From positions 1-44,803 of the forward strand of contig CAVSSX010000001.1 in the NCBI GenBank assembly GCA_963730735.1: DNA of 44,803 nucleotides. Reading direction: 5' to 3'. Origin of the DNA: CAVSSX01 sp963730735 (GTDB lineage Bacteria; Actinomycetota; Acidimicrobiia; Acidimicrobiales; RAAP-2). The notes below the pieces were generated by a model that saw only the letters and a program-made list of their open reading frames with translations, had not been told where the DNA came from and did no database searches. This document shows, piece after piece, positions 15,750 to 25,033 of the stretch. The position numbers and the translations under genes were made by a program. How positions within the stretch are numbered: the first letter of the stretch is position 1; every line of letters begins with the position of its first letter.

Positions 15750-17809
15750 GCGGCGTGCCCCCGACCACCCCCGGGACCGGGACCACCCGTCCGATCGGCT
15801 CGCTCCTGGTCGCCAACCGCGGCGAGATCGCCAGCCGCGTGCTGCGCACCGCCCGACGCCTGGGCATCGCCACGGTCGCCGTCTACGCCGACAACGACCG
15901 GGACCTCCCCTTCGTGGGCCACGCCGACCGTGCGGTCCGGCTGGCCGGCGACTCGGCGGCCGACACCTATCTCAACATCGACCGCCTGGTGGCGGCGGCC
16001 CGGGCCAGTGGGGCCGAGGCCGTCCACCCGGGGTACGGCTTCCTCTCCGAGAGCGCCCCGTTCGCCCGGGCCTGCCGGGACGCCGGCCTGGTGTTCGTCG
16101 GGCCCTCCCCCGAGGTGATCGAGGCCATGGGGTCGAAGCTGGCGGCCAAGGAGCTGGTGGCGGCGGCCGGCGTGCCGGTCCTGCCCGGCGTCGAGGTGGC
16201 CACGGCCGAGGACGTCCGGGCGGCCGGGGCCCGCATCGGGTGGCCGCTCCTGGTCAAGGCGGCCTTCGGCGGGGGCGGCCGGGGCATGCGCATCGTCGCC
16301 TCGGCGGACGAGGCCGAGGCGGCCGTCGAGGGCGCCACGCGCGAGGCCGGGGCGGCCTTCGGCAACGCCACCCTCTTCGTCGAGCGCTACGTGGTGGACC
16401 CCCGGCACATCGAGGTCCAGATCTTCGGCGACCACCAGGGCACCGTCGTCCACTTGTTCGAGCGGGAGTGCTCGATCCAGCGGCGCTACCAGAAGATCAT
16501 CGAGGAATCGCCGTCCCCGGCCGTCGGGCCCGAGCTCCGGGGCGTGCTCACCGAGGCGGCGGTGGCCGCCGGCCGGGCCCTCGGCTACGTCGGCGCCGGC
16601 ACGGTCGAGTTCGTGGTCGACCACGAGGGCCGGCCCTACTTCTTGGAGGTGAACACCCGGCTGCAGGTGGAGCACCCGGTGACCGAGGCGGTCACCGGGC
16701 TCGACCTGGTGGAGCTCCAGCTGCGGGTGGCCGCCGGTGAGGCCCTGCCGGCGGCGGCCACCGGCGCCACGTCCACCGGGCACGCCATCGAGGCCCGGCT
16801 CTACGCCGAGGACCCCGGCCTCGACTTCCTCCCTCAGGGGGGCACGCTCTGGGCGTTCTCGTTCGGCGACGACCCCCCGGTCCGGGTGGACAGCGGGGTG
16901 GCCGCCGGGGTCGAGGTGAGCACGCACTACGACCCGATGCTGGCCAAGGTGGTCACGTGGGCCCGCACCCGGGAGGCGGCGGCCCGGCAGCTGGCCCGGT
17001 CGCTCGAGGGGGCCCGGATCCACGGCGTACCGACGAACCGCGACCTGCTGGTCCGGGTCCTGCGGCACCCGGCGTTCGTGACCGGGGCCACCGACACCGG
17101 CTTCCTCGAGCGCCACGACCTCCCCCGTCTCGCCGCCCCCCTGGCCGATGCCCGGGCCCGCTCGCTGCACGCCGTGGCGGCGGCCCTGGCCGCCCGGAGC
17201 GCCCGACGGGCGGCGGCTGCCGTGCAAACGACCGTGCCGGCCGGGTGGCGCAACCTCGGCGGCGCCTGGACCCGCACCGAGCTCGAGGACCGGGCCGAGG
17301 GCACGATCGGCGTCGCCTACCGGGCCGGGACCGACGGGCTCGAGACCTCGGTGGACGGCGAGGCCCTGGCCGAGGTCGAGATCGTCGACACCCGCCCCGA
17401 CCGGGTCACGCTCCGGGTGGACGGCGTCGATCTGGCCATCGAGGTGACCTGGCACGGTGCCGAGGTGGGCGCCGACAGCCCGCTCGGCAGCTCGACCTTC
17501 ACGATCGTCGACCGCTTCCCGGCGCCCCGCCTCGAGACGGCTGCCGGGTCGCTGCTCGCCCCCATGCCCGGGTCGGTGGTGGACGTCCGGGCTGTCGTCG
17601 GCCAGGACGTCGCCCTCGGCGAGATCCTGTTCGTCCTCGAGGCGATGAAGATGGAGCACACCATCCGGGCCCCCCACGCCGGCACGCTGGCCGCCGTGCA
17701 CGCCGCCGTGGGCGACCAGGTGGCCGGGGGCGCCGTGCTGGCCGTGCTCGAGGAGCACTCGGCGACCGCCATCGATACTGCCGGCGACGGCGACGGATTC
17801 GGACGATGA
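15746..17809 (+). CDS. Acyl-CoA carboxylase, biotin carboxylase / biotin carrier (alpha) subunit
   Basis: 687 residues. It contains a biotin carboxylase N-domain (L-L-V-A-N-R-G-E-I-A-S-R-V) and an ATP-grasp domain with the glycine-rich loop F-G-G-G-G-R-G-M-R. The catalytic blocks are E-R-E-C-S-I-Q-R-R-Y-Q-K and E-V-N-T-R-L-Q-V-E-H. A C-terminal biotinyl domain has E-A-M-K-M with the biotin lysine at about 635. The GTG start overlaps the beta subunit stop, so subunits are made in step. It carboxylates its own biotin with ATP and bicarbonate and delivers it to the beta subunit. Its stop overlaps the AtuA start (ATGA). Confidence 0.93.
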   Translation: MSGVPPTTPGTGTTRPIGSLLVANRGEIASRVLRTARRLGIATVAVYADNDRDLPFVGHADRAVRLAGDSAADTYLNIDRLVAAARASGAEAVHPGYGFLSESAPFARACRDAGLVFVGPSPEVIEAMGSKLAAKELVAAAGVPVLPGVEVATAEDVRAAGARIGWPLLVKAAFGGGGRGMRIVASADEAEAAVEGATREAGAAFGNATLFVERYVVDPRHIEVQIFGDHQGTVVHLFERECSIQRRYQKIIEESPSPAVGPELRGVLTEAAVAAGRALGYVGAGTVEFVVDHEGRPYFLEVNTRLQVEHPVTEAVTGLDLVELQLRVAAGEALPAAATGATSTGHAIEARLYAEDPGLDFLPQGGTLWAFSFGDDPPVRVDSGVAAGVEVSTHYDPMLAKVVTWARTREAAARQLARSLEGARIHGVPTNRDLLVRVLRHPAFVTGATDTGFLERHDLPRLAAPLADARARSLHAVAAALAARSARRAAAAVQTTVPAGWRNLGGAWTRTELEDRAEGTIGVAYRAGTDGLETSVDGEALAEVEIVDTRPDRVTLRVDGVDLAIEVTWHGAEVGADSPLGSSTFTIVDRFPAPRLETAAGSLLAPMPGSVVDVRAVVGQDVALGEILFVLEAMKMEHTIRAPHAGTLAAVHAAVGDQVAGGAVLAVLEEHSATAIDTAGDGDGFGR

Positions 17810-19605
17810 CCGACCGCCCGCCCCCGCCGGGCCGGCCCGTCCGGATCGCCAACTGCTCGGGGTTCTACGGCGACCGGCTGGCCGCCCCCGAGGAGCTGCT
17901 GGCCGGGCCCGACCCGATCGACGTCCTGACCGGCGACTACCTGGCCGAGCTGACGATGCTGATCCTGTGGAAGGCCCGGGCCAAGGACCCGACCGCCGGG
18001 TACGCCCGGACGTTCGCCACCCAGCTCGAGTCGATCCTCGGCACCTGCCTCGACCGGGGGGTCCGGATCGTCACCAATGCCGGCGGGCTCAATCCCGAGG
18101 CGCTGGCCGAGCGGGTCGACGCCATCGCCGGGCGGCTCGGGCTGTCGCCCCGCCTCGGCGTGGTGCAGGGCGACGACCTGGTCGACCGATTGGACGAGCT
18201 GCAGGCGTCGGGCGAGCCGTTCACCCATCTCGACACCGGGCAACCCCTGGCGGCGAGCGGGATCCGGCCGCTCACGGCCAACGCCTACCTGGGCGGCGGC
18301 GGGATCGTCGCCGCCCTGGCCGGGGGGGCCGACATCGTCATCTGCCCCCGGGTGACCGACGCCGCCCTGGTCACCGGGCCGGCCGCCTGGTGGCACGGCT
18401 GGACGGCCGAGGACCTCGATCCGCTGGCCGGGGCGGTCGTGGCCGGCCACGTGATCGAATGCGGGGCCCAGGCGACGGGGGGCAACTTCTCCTTCTTCTC
18501 CGAGCTGCCCGACCACCGCTACCCCGGGTTCCCGATCGCCGAGGTGGCCGACGACGGCTCCTCGGTGATCACCAAGCAACCGGGCACCGGCGGCATGGTG
18601 ACCACCGAGACGGTGACCGCCCAGCTCCTCTACGAGATCGACGGCCGGGCCTACCCGAACCCCGACGTGGTGGCCCGGTTCGACACCATCGCCGTGGCCC
18701 AGGAAGGGCCCGACCGGGTGTCGGTGCGGGGTACCCGCGGCGAGCCGCCACCCGAGCAGCTCAAGGTCGCCCTCACCTACGACGGCGGCTACCGCAACAC
18801 CATGACCATGGTCCTCACCGGCCTGGCGCCTCGGGAGAAGGCCGGCCTGGCGACCGACATGCTCTTCGAGCTGCTGGGCGGCCGGGAGCGGTTCGACGCC
18901 GTCGAGGTCGAGCTGCTGGACACCATCGGCGACCACGCGACCACCAACGCCGAGGCCACCGCCCAGCTCCGGGTGACGGTCAAGGACCACGACGCCCAGC
19001 TGGCCGGCCGACAGTTCTCGGGCGCGGTGACCGAGCTGGCGCTGGCCAACTACCCCGGCTTCTACACGCTGGCCCCTCCGGGCCCGGCGACGCCGTTCGG
19101 CGTCTACTGGCCGGCGTTGGTGGCGGCCGAGCAGGTCCACCCGACGGTCACCCTGCCCTCGGGCGAGCGGCTCGACGTCCCCCACCCCGGACGGAGCGTG
19201 CGACCGACGATCGCCGAGCCGCCGGCTCCGCCGCCCTTCGAGGCCCGGGGTGCCACCACGCCGCTGCCGCTGGGTGCCCTCTGCGGGGCCCGCTCGGGCG
19301 ACAAGGGCGGCAACGCCAACGTCGGGCTGTGGACCTGGGACGACGACGTCTTCGCCTGGCTGGTCGCCACCCTCTCGAACGACCGGCTCCGCCAGCTGGT
19401 GCCCGAGGCCGCCGGGCTCGACATCCGCCGCACCGTGCTGGCCAACCTCCGGGCGTGCAACTTCGTCATCGTCGGTCTGCTCGGCGAGGGCGTGGCCTCG
19501 TCGACCCGCTACGACCCCCAGGCCAAGGGCCTGGGCGAGTTCGTCCGGTCCCGCATCGTCGACGTCCCCGACGAGCTGCTCGACCGCCGCCGCCGGCCGT
19601 TCTGA
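17806..19605 (+). CDS. AtuA-type acyclic terpene utilization protein (DUF1446 + C-terminal domain)
   Basis: 599 residues. The N-terminal ~450 residues are DUF1446: I-A-N-C-S-G-F-Y-G-D-R at the start, T-N-A-G-G-L-N-P, A-Y-L-G-G-G-G-I-V and C-P-R-V-T-D-A-A-L-V. The last ~110 residues form the AtuA-like C-terminal domain with A-R-S-G-D-K-G-G-N-A-N-V-G. The ATG overlaps the alpha subunit stop. AtuA is needed for citronellol/geraniol use in Pseudomonas and occurs next to acyl-CoA carboxylases in many actinobacteria, but its reaction is not established. The three overlapped genes imply a stoichiometric relation to the carboxylase. Confidence 0.88.
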   Translation: MTDRPPPPGRPVRIANCSGFYGDRLAAPEELLAGPDPIDVLTGDYLAELTMLILWKARAKDPTAGYARTFATQLESILGTCLDRGVRIVTNAGGLNPEALAERVDAIAGRLGLSPRLGVVQGDDLVDRLDELQASGEPFTHLDTGQPLAASGIRPLTANAYLGGGGIVAALAGGADIVICPRVTDAALVTGPAAWWHGWTAEDLDPLAGAVVAGHVIECGAQATGGNFSFFSELPDHRYPGFPIAEVADDGSSVITKQPGTGGMVTTETVTAQLLYEIDGRAYPNPDVVARFDTIAVAQEGPDRVSVRGTRGEPPPEQLKVALTYDGGYRNTMTMVLTGLAPREKAGLATDMLFELLGGRERFDAVEVELLDTIGDHATTNAEATAQLRVTVKDHDAQLAGRQFSGAVTELALANYPGFYTLAPPGPATPFGVYWPALVAAEQVHPTVTLPSGERLDVPHPGRSVRPTIAEPPAPPPFEARGATTPLPLGALCGARSGDKGGNANVGLWTWDDDVFAWLVATLSNDRLRQLVPEAAGLDIRRTVLANLRACNFVIVGLLGEGVASSTRYDPQAKGLGEFVRSRIVDVPDELLDRRRRPF

Positions 19606-19617
19606 GCCGCCGGCGGC
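19589..19617 (+). terminator. GC-rich hairpin spanning the atuA-type stop codon
   Basis: Arms GCCGCCGGC and GCCGGCGGC (9 perfect pairs) with an 11-base loop that holds the TGA stop. No T-run follows, so it may be an actinobacterial stem-only terminator or an mRNA-stabilising stem. Confidence 0.35.
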
Positions 19618-19638
19618 CGGGCAACCGGCGCCGGAGCG

Positions 19639-20775
19639 TTGGCGACGTCGTGCGACAATGTCCGGATCCCCCGCTTCCCCGTTTCCGTGAGGACCGCTCG
19701 CCGGGTCGACCGGGAGGGCGAGCTCTACGCCCGGCCCCCGGGCCTTCGCTACGCCTGGGCCCTGTTGTCGGTGGCCGTGGTGATCGAGGCCATCGACGAA
19801 GTGTTCGGCCTGGGGGGACCGCCGGCGCTCTACCAGTCCTGGATCCACGACGGCATCATCACGGCGGCGGCCCTGCTCACCCTGGCCCGCGCCTGGTACG
19901 AGCCGACGACCCGGACCGCCTGGTTGTCCTTCGGCCTGGCCATGCTGGTGTGGAGTGCCGGCAGCATCTCGTGGAGCATCGTCTACGGGGGACGGTCCGT
20001 CGTCCCCTACCCGACCTTCGCCGACATCCTCTGGTTGCTGTGGTACCCGCTGATGGTGGTGGGCATCGCCGCCCTGATCCGCGTCCGCTTCCCCCACTTC
20101 GAGCTCCACCGCTGGATGGACGGGCTGGCGGTGGTCCTCCTGGTCCTGGTCATCGGCTTCGCCCTGATCATCCAGCCGACCGTCGACGAGGCCACCCAGG
20201 GGACCCTGGCCACCATCGTCGACTTCAGCTATCCGATCCTCGACGTCCTGCTGATCGGCGCCGTCCTCGGCGTCTACGGCCTCTTGGGTTGGCGCCCCGA
20301 TGCCATGTGGCTGCTGATCGGCGCCGGCATCCTGGCCACCACCAGCGCCGACGCCGCCTTCGCCGTCCAGCAGGCCCGGGGCGTGGGCACCGGGGAGAGC
20401 TACGCCTTCATCTGGTCACTCGGGGCGTTGTTCTTGGCCTTCGCCGCCTGGGTGCGGGTCAAAGGGGCTAGTGAACGCGAGGAGCTCACCGGTATGCGGG
20501 CGATCGCCCTGCCGTTGCTGGCCCAGGCGCTGGCCGCCGGGATCCAGATCTACGCGCTGTTCGAACCGGTCGGCAAGAGCGAGCGGCTCGTCACCCTGGC
20601 CGTCCTGGCCATCGCCTCGATCCAGATCATCCTCACCCGACCGCGGGCACCGGTCCAGGACGACGACCAGCGGCCGGTGACCGCCGGTGCCCCCGTCCCG
20701 CCCGGTGACCTGTTGGCCACCGCGGTGCACGAGAGCGAACCCGGGGCCACCGACCGGGCGGCCCTGCTCGACTGA
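19639..20775 (+). CDS. Polytopic membrane protein, MASE-like sensor without output domain
   Basis: About 378 residues with roughly eight to nine hydrophobic helices between residues 35 and 330 and a short hydrophilic tail. The helix texture (W-L-S-F-G-L-A-M-L-V-W, then Y-P-T-F-A-D-I-L-W-L-L-W-Y-P) is that of membrane sensor regions found at the N-terminus of actinobacterial GGDEF/EAL proteins, but no such effector domain follows. The start is uncertain: TTG at 19639 (weak GGAG) or GTG at 19687 (no ribosome binding site). It converges on the LuxR regulator with a 20-base gap. Function unknown. Confidence 0.75.
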   Translation: MATSCDNVRIPRFPVSVRTARRVDREGELYARPPGLRYAWALLSVAVVIEAIDEVFGLGGPPALYQSWIHDGIITAAALLTLARAWYEPTTRTAWLSFGLAMLVWSAGSISWSIVYGGRSVVPYPTFADILWLLWYPLMVVGIAALIRVRFPHFELHRWMDGLAVVLLVLVIGFALIIQPTVDEATQGTLATIVDFSYPILDVLLIGAVLGVYGLLGWRPDAMWLLIGAGILATTSADAAFAVQQARGVGTGESYAFIWSLGALFLAFAAWVRVKGASEREELTGMRAIALPLLAQALAAGIQIYALFEPVGKSERLVTLAVLAIASIQIILTRPRAPVQDDDQRPVTAGAPVPPGDLLATAVHESEPGATDRAALLD

Positions 20776-20795
20776 GCGGGCTGGCGGCTCGCCGG

Positions 20796-23384
20796 CTACT
20801 CGGCGATCGACGTCGCCGACAGCAGCCCGAGGTCGACCGCAGCGGCCAGCGTGTCCTGCCGGCTGTTCGTGCCGAGCTTCTGGTAGACGCTGGCCAGCTG
20901 GGTCTTGACCGTGTTGAGCGAGACCGAGAGGGAGTCGGCGATGGCCTGACGTGAGCCGAGCGTGGCCAGTCCGGTCAGCACGGCCCGCTCGCGCTCGGTG
21001 AGCTCGACCGTGACCAGGCGCTCGGGGTACACGGCCGCCCGGGCCAGGGCGGGCGCCAGGAAGGCCCGATCCACGTCGTCACCCAGCACGTCGAGCAGCG
21101 CCGTGACCTCGTCGGAGGGCACGGTGACGAACGGGCGCAGCAGGCCGGTCGAGGCGGCCAGGTCGGCGGCCTGGCGCATGAGCACCCGGGCGTCGAGGGA
21201 GGCCCCGTCCCGCTCGGCGGCGAGGGCCCCGAGCAAGAGGAGCTCGAGCCGGTCCTCGGTGGTGGTGGCCGGGTCCCACACCAACCGCTCGGCCACCCGG
21301 CGGGCGCCGACGGGGTCGTCGCGCAAGAGATGGAACCGACAGAGCGGCACGCCGAGCATCGGGGTGCCGGCGGCGTGCTCGTCGAGCAGCACCTTGGCCC
21401 GTCCACCCCGCTCGGAGGCGATCAGGAGGTCGGCCATCGATCGCAGGACCAGGGAGCGACTCACCCCCTCGTCGGCCTGCTCCTCGTGCGCCGCCCGGGC
21501 CCGCTCCAACCGGACCAGGGCCGCCGGCGGCGAACCGAAGACCAGGGCGTGCTGGGCGCCGAGGTGGGCGAGGAACGCCCACAGCTCGTGGCGCTCCGTG
21601 CCGTCGCCCAGCTCTCGCAATGCTGATCGAGACGGCTCGGGCTCGAGTCGAGAGAGCGAGACGAAGCCTTCGGCCAGGGTCGCCCCGGGGCCCGGCCGAC
21701 AGCCACCCCGGACGCCGGATCGCTCGAGGGCACGGTGGCGCTCGGCCCACTGGCGCGCCGGGGCCTCGGCGCCGTCCATCGCCTGGAGCAGCGCCAGGTC
21801 GGCGGCGGCCGAGGAGGCGATCACGTCGGCCGTCGAGCCGGTCCCGTACTCCCAGGCCGTCTCGTAGTCGCGGGCGGCGGCGTCGGGCTCCCCGAGCAGC
21901 AGGAGGGTCCGGCCCCGCTGGAGGTGGAACCAGCCGAAGCGGTCGTTGGCCGCCGCCGCCGAGGTGGCCAGGACGGTGGCCCGGAGGTGGATCCGATTCG
22001 CCAGGTCGGCCGAGGCCCCGAGTCGCCCGGCAACCCGCAAGCCCACCACCACGCCGGTCCCCACCAACAGCAGGTCCCCCAGGTCCAGTCGGTCGAGGTC
22101 GCCCCCGGTGACCCGCTCACTGGCTGCGCCATACGCCCGGAACGTCGCCCGTTGTCCGGCCCCGTGCCCGCCGGCGGCCACGTCGAGCGTCGCTCGGACC
22201 ACCGCCATGGAGGGCCGCTGGTCGAGCAGGTCGAGCGGGACCGCCTGGAGCACCCGGCGCAGCTCGCCCGGGTGCCGCAGGGCCATGGACACCCCGTGGT
22301 CCGACCAGATGCGGTCCATGAGGTCCCAGACGCCGCCGGCCACGGTGTGCTCGAGGGCCGGCAGGGCGTGGTCGGCCCGGGCGGAATGGGCCAGGTACCA
22401 CCAGGCGAGCTGACCGTGGAAGGCCGCCAGGCCCTTGGGGTCGCGCACGGCGAAGCGTCGCCGCAGCACCTGGCCGAGCAGCGACGGCATGGACAGCCAG
22501 ACCGACCCGCCCTCCTCTACCCGCTCCACCAGGCCGGTCGCCTCGAGGGCCTCGGCCAGCTGGTCGGGGTCGGGGTGGTCGATCAGGTCGGCGAAGGTCC
22601 GCAGCTCGACCCGAGGGGCCAGCGAGAGCTGCATCAGCGTCGGGACCAGGGTCTGGTCCTCGACAGCGGGGAGGGCGACGGCGCCGAAGTACTCCTCGAC
22701 CGCCCGACGTCGCCCCTCGGGATCGTCCGCCATGACCAGGGCCAGCCGGATGGGTGCCGCCCAGCCCCCCACCTCCCGCTGGAGTCGGGTGGCCCCGGCC
22801 CGATCCAAGGGCACCTCGAGCCGCTGGGCCAGGCCCAGGACCTCGTCGACGCCGAACCGGAACGCCGCGCCGTCGAGGGTGGCGATCCCGAAGGAACCGG
22901 CGCCCAGTCCCTCGATGGGATGGGGTCCGCGACCGCAGACGTAGAGGTAGAAGTGGCGGTGCCGGGTCACCAGGGCCACCAGGCCCTGGAGGACCCGAGG
23001 ATCGGTCACGTGGTGGGCGTCGTCGATGACCAGGATGAAGGGCCGTCCGGGCGGAGCGGCGTAGAGCGCGGCGTCCAGGTCGTCCAGACCGAGCGCCCCG
23101 TCCGGGGGCTCGGTCGGGCCGTCGATGGTGGCGGCGGCCAGCGCCCGGCTCAGCTCTCGCTCGAACCCCCGCCCGGTCCGGTCTCGGGTGGCCGTCACCC
23201 AGACCCAGGACAGCTCACCGGCCTGTTGGCGCTCGAGCCACTCGGCGACCAGCACCGACTTCCCCGAGCCGCCGAGGCCCTGGATCACCGTCATCGGGGC
23301 CCGCTCGTCCAGGCGCTGCTCGAGGTGCGGGCGGACGAGTAGCCCCGACGGGAGACGCGGCAATGCGCTGCGCTTCGGAGTCAC
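20796..23384 (-). CDS. MalT/LAL-type LuxR-family regulator with NTPase domain
   Basis: 862 residues. An N-terminal STAND-type ATPase has Walker A G-L-G-G-S-G-K-S at 36-43 and Walker B with F-I-L-V-I-D-D-A-H-H at 116-125. A long alpha-helical TPR-like middle region follows, then a LuxR-type helix-turn-helix in the last ~70 residues (L-T-E-R-E-R-A-V-L, S-L-N-T-V-K-T-Q-L). The GTG at 23384 follows AGAAGGGG; homology starts immediately after. Such regulators bind a small inducer, oligomerise with ATP and activate operons for catabolism or secondary metabolism. No target operon is obvious; the adjacent membrane protein is convergent. Confidence 0.9.
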   Translation of the reverse strand: MTPKRSALPRLPSGLLVRPHLEQRLDERAPMTVIQGLGGSGKSVLVAEWLERQQAGELSWVWVTATRDRTGRGFERELSRALAAATIDGPTEPPDGALGLDDLDAALYAAPPGRPFILVIDDAHHVTDPRVLQGLVALVTRHRHFYLYVCGRGPHPIEGLGAGSFGIATLDGAAFRFGVDEVLGLAQRLEVPLDRAGATRLQREVGGWAAPIRLALVMADDPEGRRRAVEEYFGAVALPAVEDQTLVPTLMQLSLAPRVELRTFADLIDHPDPDQLAEALEATGLVERVEEGGSVWLSMPSLLGQVLRRRFAVRDPKGLAAFHGQLAWWYLAHSARADHALPALEHTVAGGVWDLMDRIWSDHGVSMALRHPGELRRVLQAVPLDLLDQRPSMAVVRATLDVAAGGHGAGQRATFRAYGAASERVTGGDLDRLDLGDLLLVGTGVVVGLRVAGRLGASADLANRIHLRATVLATSAAAANDRFGWFHLQRGRTLLLLGEPDAAARDYETAWEYGTGSTADVIASSAAADLALLQAMDGAEAPARQWAERHRALERSGVRGGCRPGPGATLAEGFVSLSRLEPEPSRSALRELGDGTERHELWAFLAHLGAQHALVFGSPPAALVRLERARAAHEEQADEGVSRSLVLRSMADLLIASERGGRAKVLLDEHAAGTPMLGVPLCRFHLLRDDPVGARRVAERLVWDPATTTEDRLELLLLGALAAERDGASLDARVLMRQAADLAASTGLLRPFVTVPSDEVTALLDVLGDDVDRAFLAPALARAAVYPERLVTVELTERERAVLTGLATLGSRQAIADSLSVSLNTVKTQLASVYQKLGTNSRQDTLAAAVDLGLLSATSIAE

Positions 23385-23527
23385 CGGTGCCCCTTCTCGT
23401 CCCTCCCCACCCACCGGTGCCCCGTGCCGATGGTGGCGGCGGTGCCCGGCGGTGGACCTTCCACGTAACCGGTCATCGTAGGCGCCGAGTCCACCCGGCT
23501 GGCTGACCCTTTCGAGCCTTTTTCGGG

Positions 23528-24031
23528 CTAGCCGAGCGCCCGCCGCAGGATCGGCAGGGCCGCAACCCCCCACTCATCGACGGTCGCGTCCAGCTCGCCC
23601 AACCGGTCCTCGGTCACGTACAGCCCCCGGGTGGGGACCGAGGCCCCGAGCTCGACCAGCAGTGGGCGCAGGTGCAACTCGGGGGTCAGCGCGTGGATGG
23701 GTGCCGCACCGGTCATCACCGGGACGGCCACGGTGCCGGCGAGCCCGTCGTTGCCGTACCGGTCGAGGAACGCCTTGAGCAGTCCGGTGTAGCTGGCCTT
23801 GTAGGTGGGGGACGCCACCACCACGAGGTCGCTCTCGGCCACGTGGCTGGTGAGGGCGCCGAGGACGCTCGACGACCAGTCGAACATCTCGGTGGCGTAG
23901 TCGGCCAGGTCCACGACCAGCCGCTCGGGCTCGTCGGCCACGGCGCCGGCCACCGCCGTGGCCACGGCCTGGGCCACGCCCAGCGTCCGGGAATTGGCCT
24001 TGGGGTTCCCGACCACGACGGCGATCTGCAT
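23528..24031 (-). CDS. NAD(P)H-dependent FMN reductase (SsuE-like)
   Basis: 167 residues with a flavodoxin-like fold: the FMN phosphate loop G-N-P-K-A-N-S-R-T at the N-terminus, then A-S-P-T-Y-K-A-S-Y-T-G-L-L-K, the conserved block of SsuE-type flavin reductases. AGGAG lies 7 bases before the ATG. It would provide reduced FMN to a two-component monooxygenase. A luciferase-like monooxygenase occurs near the right end of the window, but the distance of 18 kb gives no operon link. Located upstream of the LuxR regulator in the same direction. Confidence 0.88.
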   Translation of the reverse strand: MQIAVVVGNPKANSRTLGVAQAVATAVAGAVADEPERLVVDLADYATEMFDWSSSVLGALTSHVAESDLVVVASPTYKASYTGLLKAFLDRYGNDGLAGTVAVPVMTGAAPIHALTPELHLRPLLVELGASVPTRGLYVTEDRLGELDATVDEWGVAALPILRRALG

Positions 24032-24139
24032 GCTCAGCTCCTCATCCTCGGCATCCGGCGGTCTCGACGTGCTCGGCGGAGGCGTGCCCGGCGGGGCCGG
24101 TCGACCCGCCGGGGCCGCCGCCCCACCGTAGCGACGGGT

Positions 24140-25033
24140 TCAGCCGGCCTCGGCCAGCAGCGAGGCGACGGCCTCGGCGAACCGGGCCGGTGCCTCGAGC
24201 ATCGGATAGTGGCCGACGCCGTCGAGACGCCGTACCGGGGTCCCGGGCCGCGCCGCCAGCAACCGGTCGACCATCGGGGCCCGGGCGATCGGATCCTCCA
24301 GGCCCCAGACCACGCCGAGCGGCGACGGGTGCACCTCGATGGCGCCGGTGAACCGGCGCTCGTGGCGCCGCCGTTCCTCGATGTAGCGGATGGTCCGGGG
24401 CAGGAGCCGATCGCCGCCCTCGAGCTCGATCAGCTCCACCTCTCGTTCGAGGACGGCCCGGGCCCGCTCGGCTCCCGGGGCCATCGTGGCCGCCAGGCTC
24501 CCGACCAGCCCCGGACGGCCCGGTCCGGCGACCAGTGGCTGATCGGGTAGGGACAACAGCAGCTCCTGCCCGGCGCTCAGGTGGGCCAGCTCGAGATAGA
24601 TGCTGCCGTTGGTCAGCACCCGCTGGGCGATCTCGACCGGCCATCGACCCTCGGCCTGACGGGCGAGCAGCTCACCGCCCACGGTGTCACCCAGGTCGTG
24701 GGTGAGCAGCGAGAGCCGGGTGAGACCGAGGTCCCCCACGAAGGCCGCCACCACGTCGGCGTGGAGATCGACCGAGTAGGCGAGATCGGGCTTGGCCGAG
24801 AGCCCGAAGCCCACCAGGTCGAGCAACAGGACCCGTCGATCGGCCGCCAGCCGGTCGACCACCAGGTGGAAGTCGTGCGAGGACGTCGGGAACCCGTGCA
24901 CCACGAGCAACGGCTCGGCCACCTCGATCGTCGGTGCCAGGTCGATGGTGAAGACCCGGTGGCCGGCCAACTCCCGGACCTGCCCCCGTCGCCGCCACGC
25001 CGCGACCTCGGGCGACGGTGCGCCGGTGGTCAC
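24140..25033 (-). CDS. Alpha/beta hydrolase, haloalkane dehalogenase/epoxide hydrolase-like
   Basis: 297 residues. The oxyanion segment H-G-F-P-T-S-S-H-D-F is typical of the epoxide-hydrolase-like branch. The nucleophile elbow reads T-H-D-L-G-D, placing Asp rather than Ser as nucleophile. The catalytic His is in G-V-G-H-Y-P-M-L-E. The GTG start overlaps the stop of the thioesterase gene (GTGA). An aspartate-nucleophile enzyme would hydrolyse epoxides or C-halogen bonds; many proteins of this subgroup are uncharacterised. It probably acts with the thioesterase upstream. Confidence 0.87.
   Translation of the reverse strand: MTTGAPSPEVAAWRRRGQVRELAGHRVFTIDLAPTIEVAEPLLVVHGFPTSSHDFHLVVDRLAADRRVLLLDLVGFGLSAKPDLAYSVDLHADVVAAFVGDLGLTRLSLLTHDLGDTVGGELLARQAEGRWPVEIAQRVLTNGSIYLELAHLSAGQELLLSLPDQPLVAGPGRPGLVGSLAATMAPGAERARAVLEREVELIELEGGDRLLPRTIRYIEERRRHERRFTGAIEVHPSPLGVVWGLEDPIARAPMVDRLLAARPGTPVRRLDGVGHYPMLEAPARFAEAVASLLAEAG

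Noticed and set aside
17317..20109. 930-residue open frame antisense to the AtuA-type gene
   Set aside because: Its amino-acid make-up (Gly, Arg, His, Asp rich without hydrophobic pattern) is typical of the antisense frame of high-GC genes.
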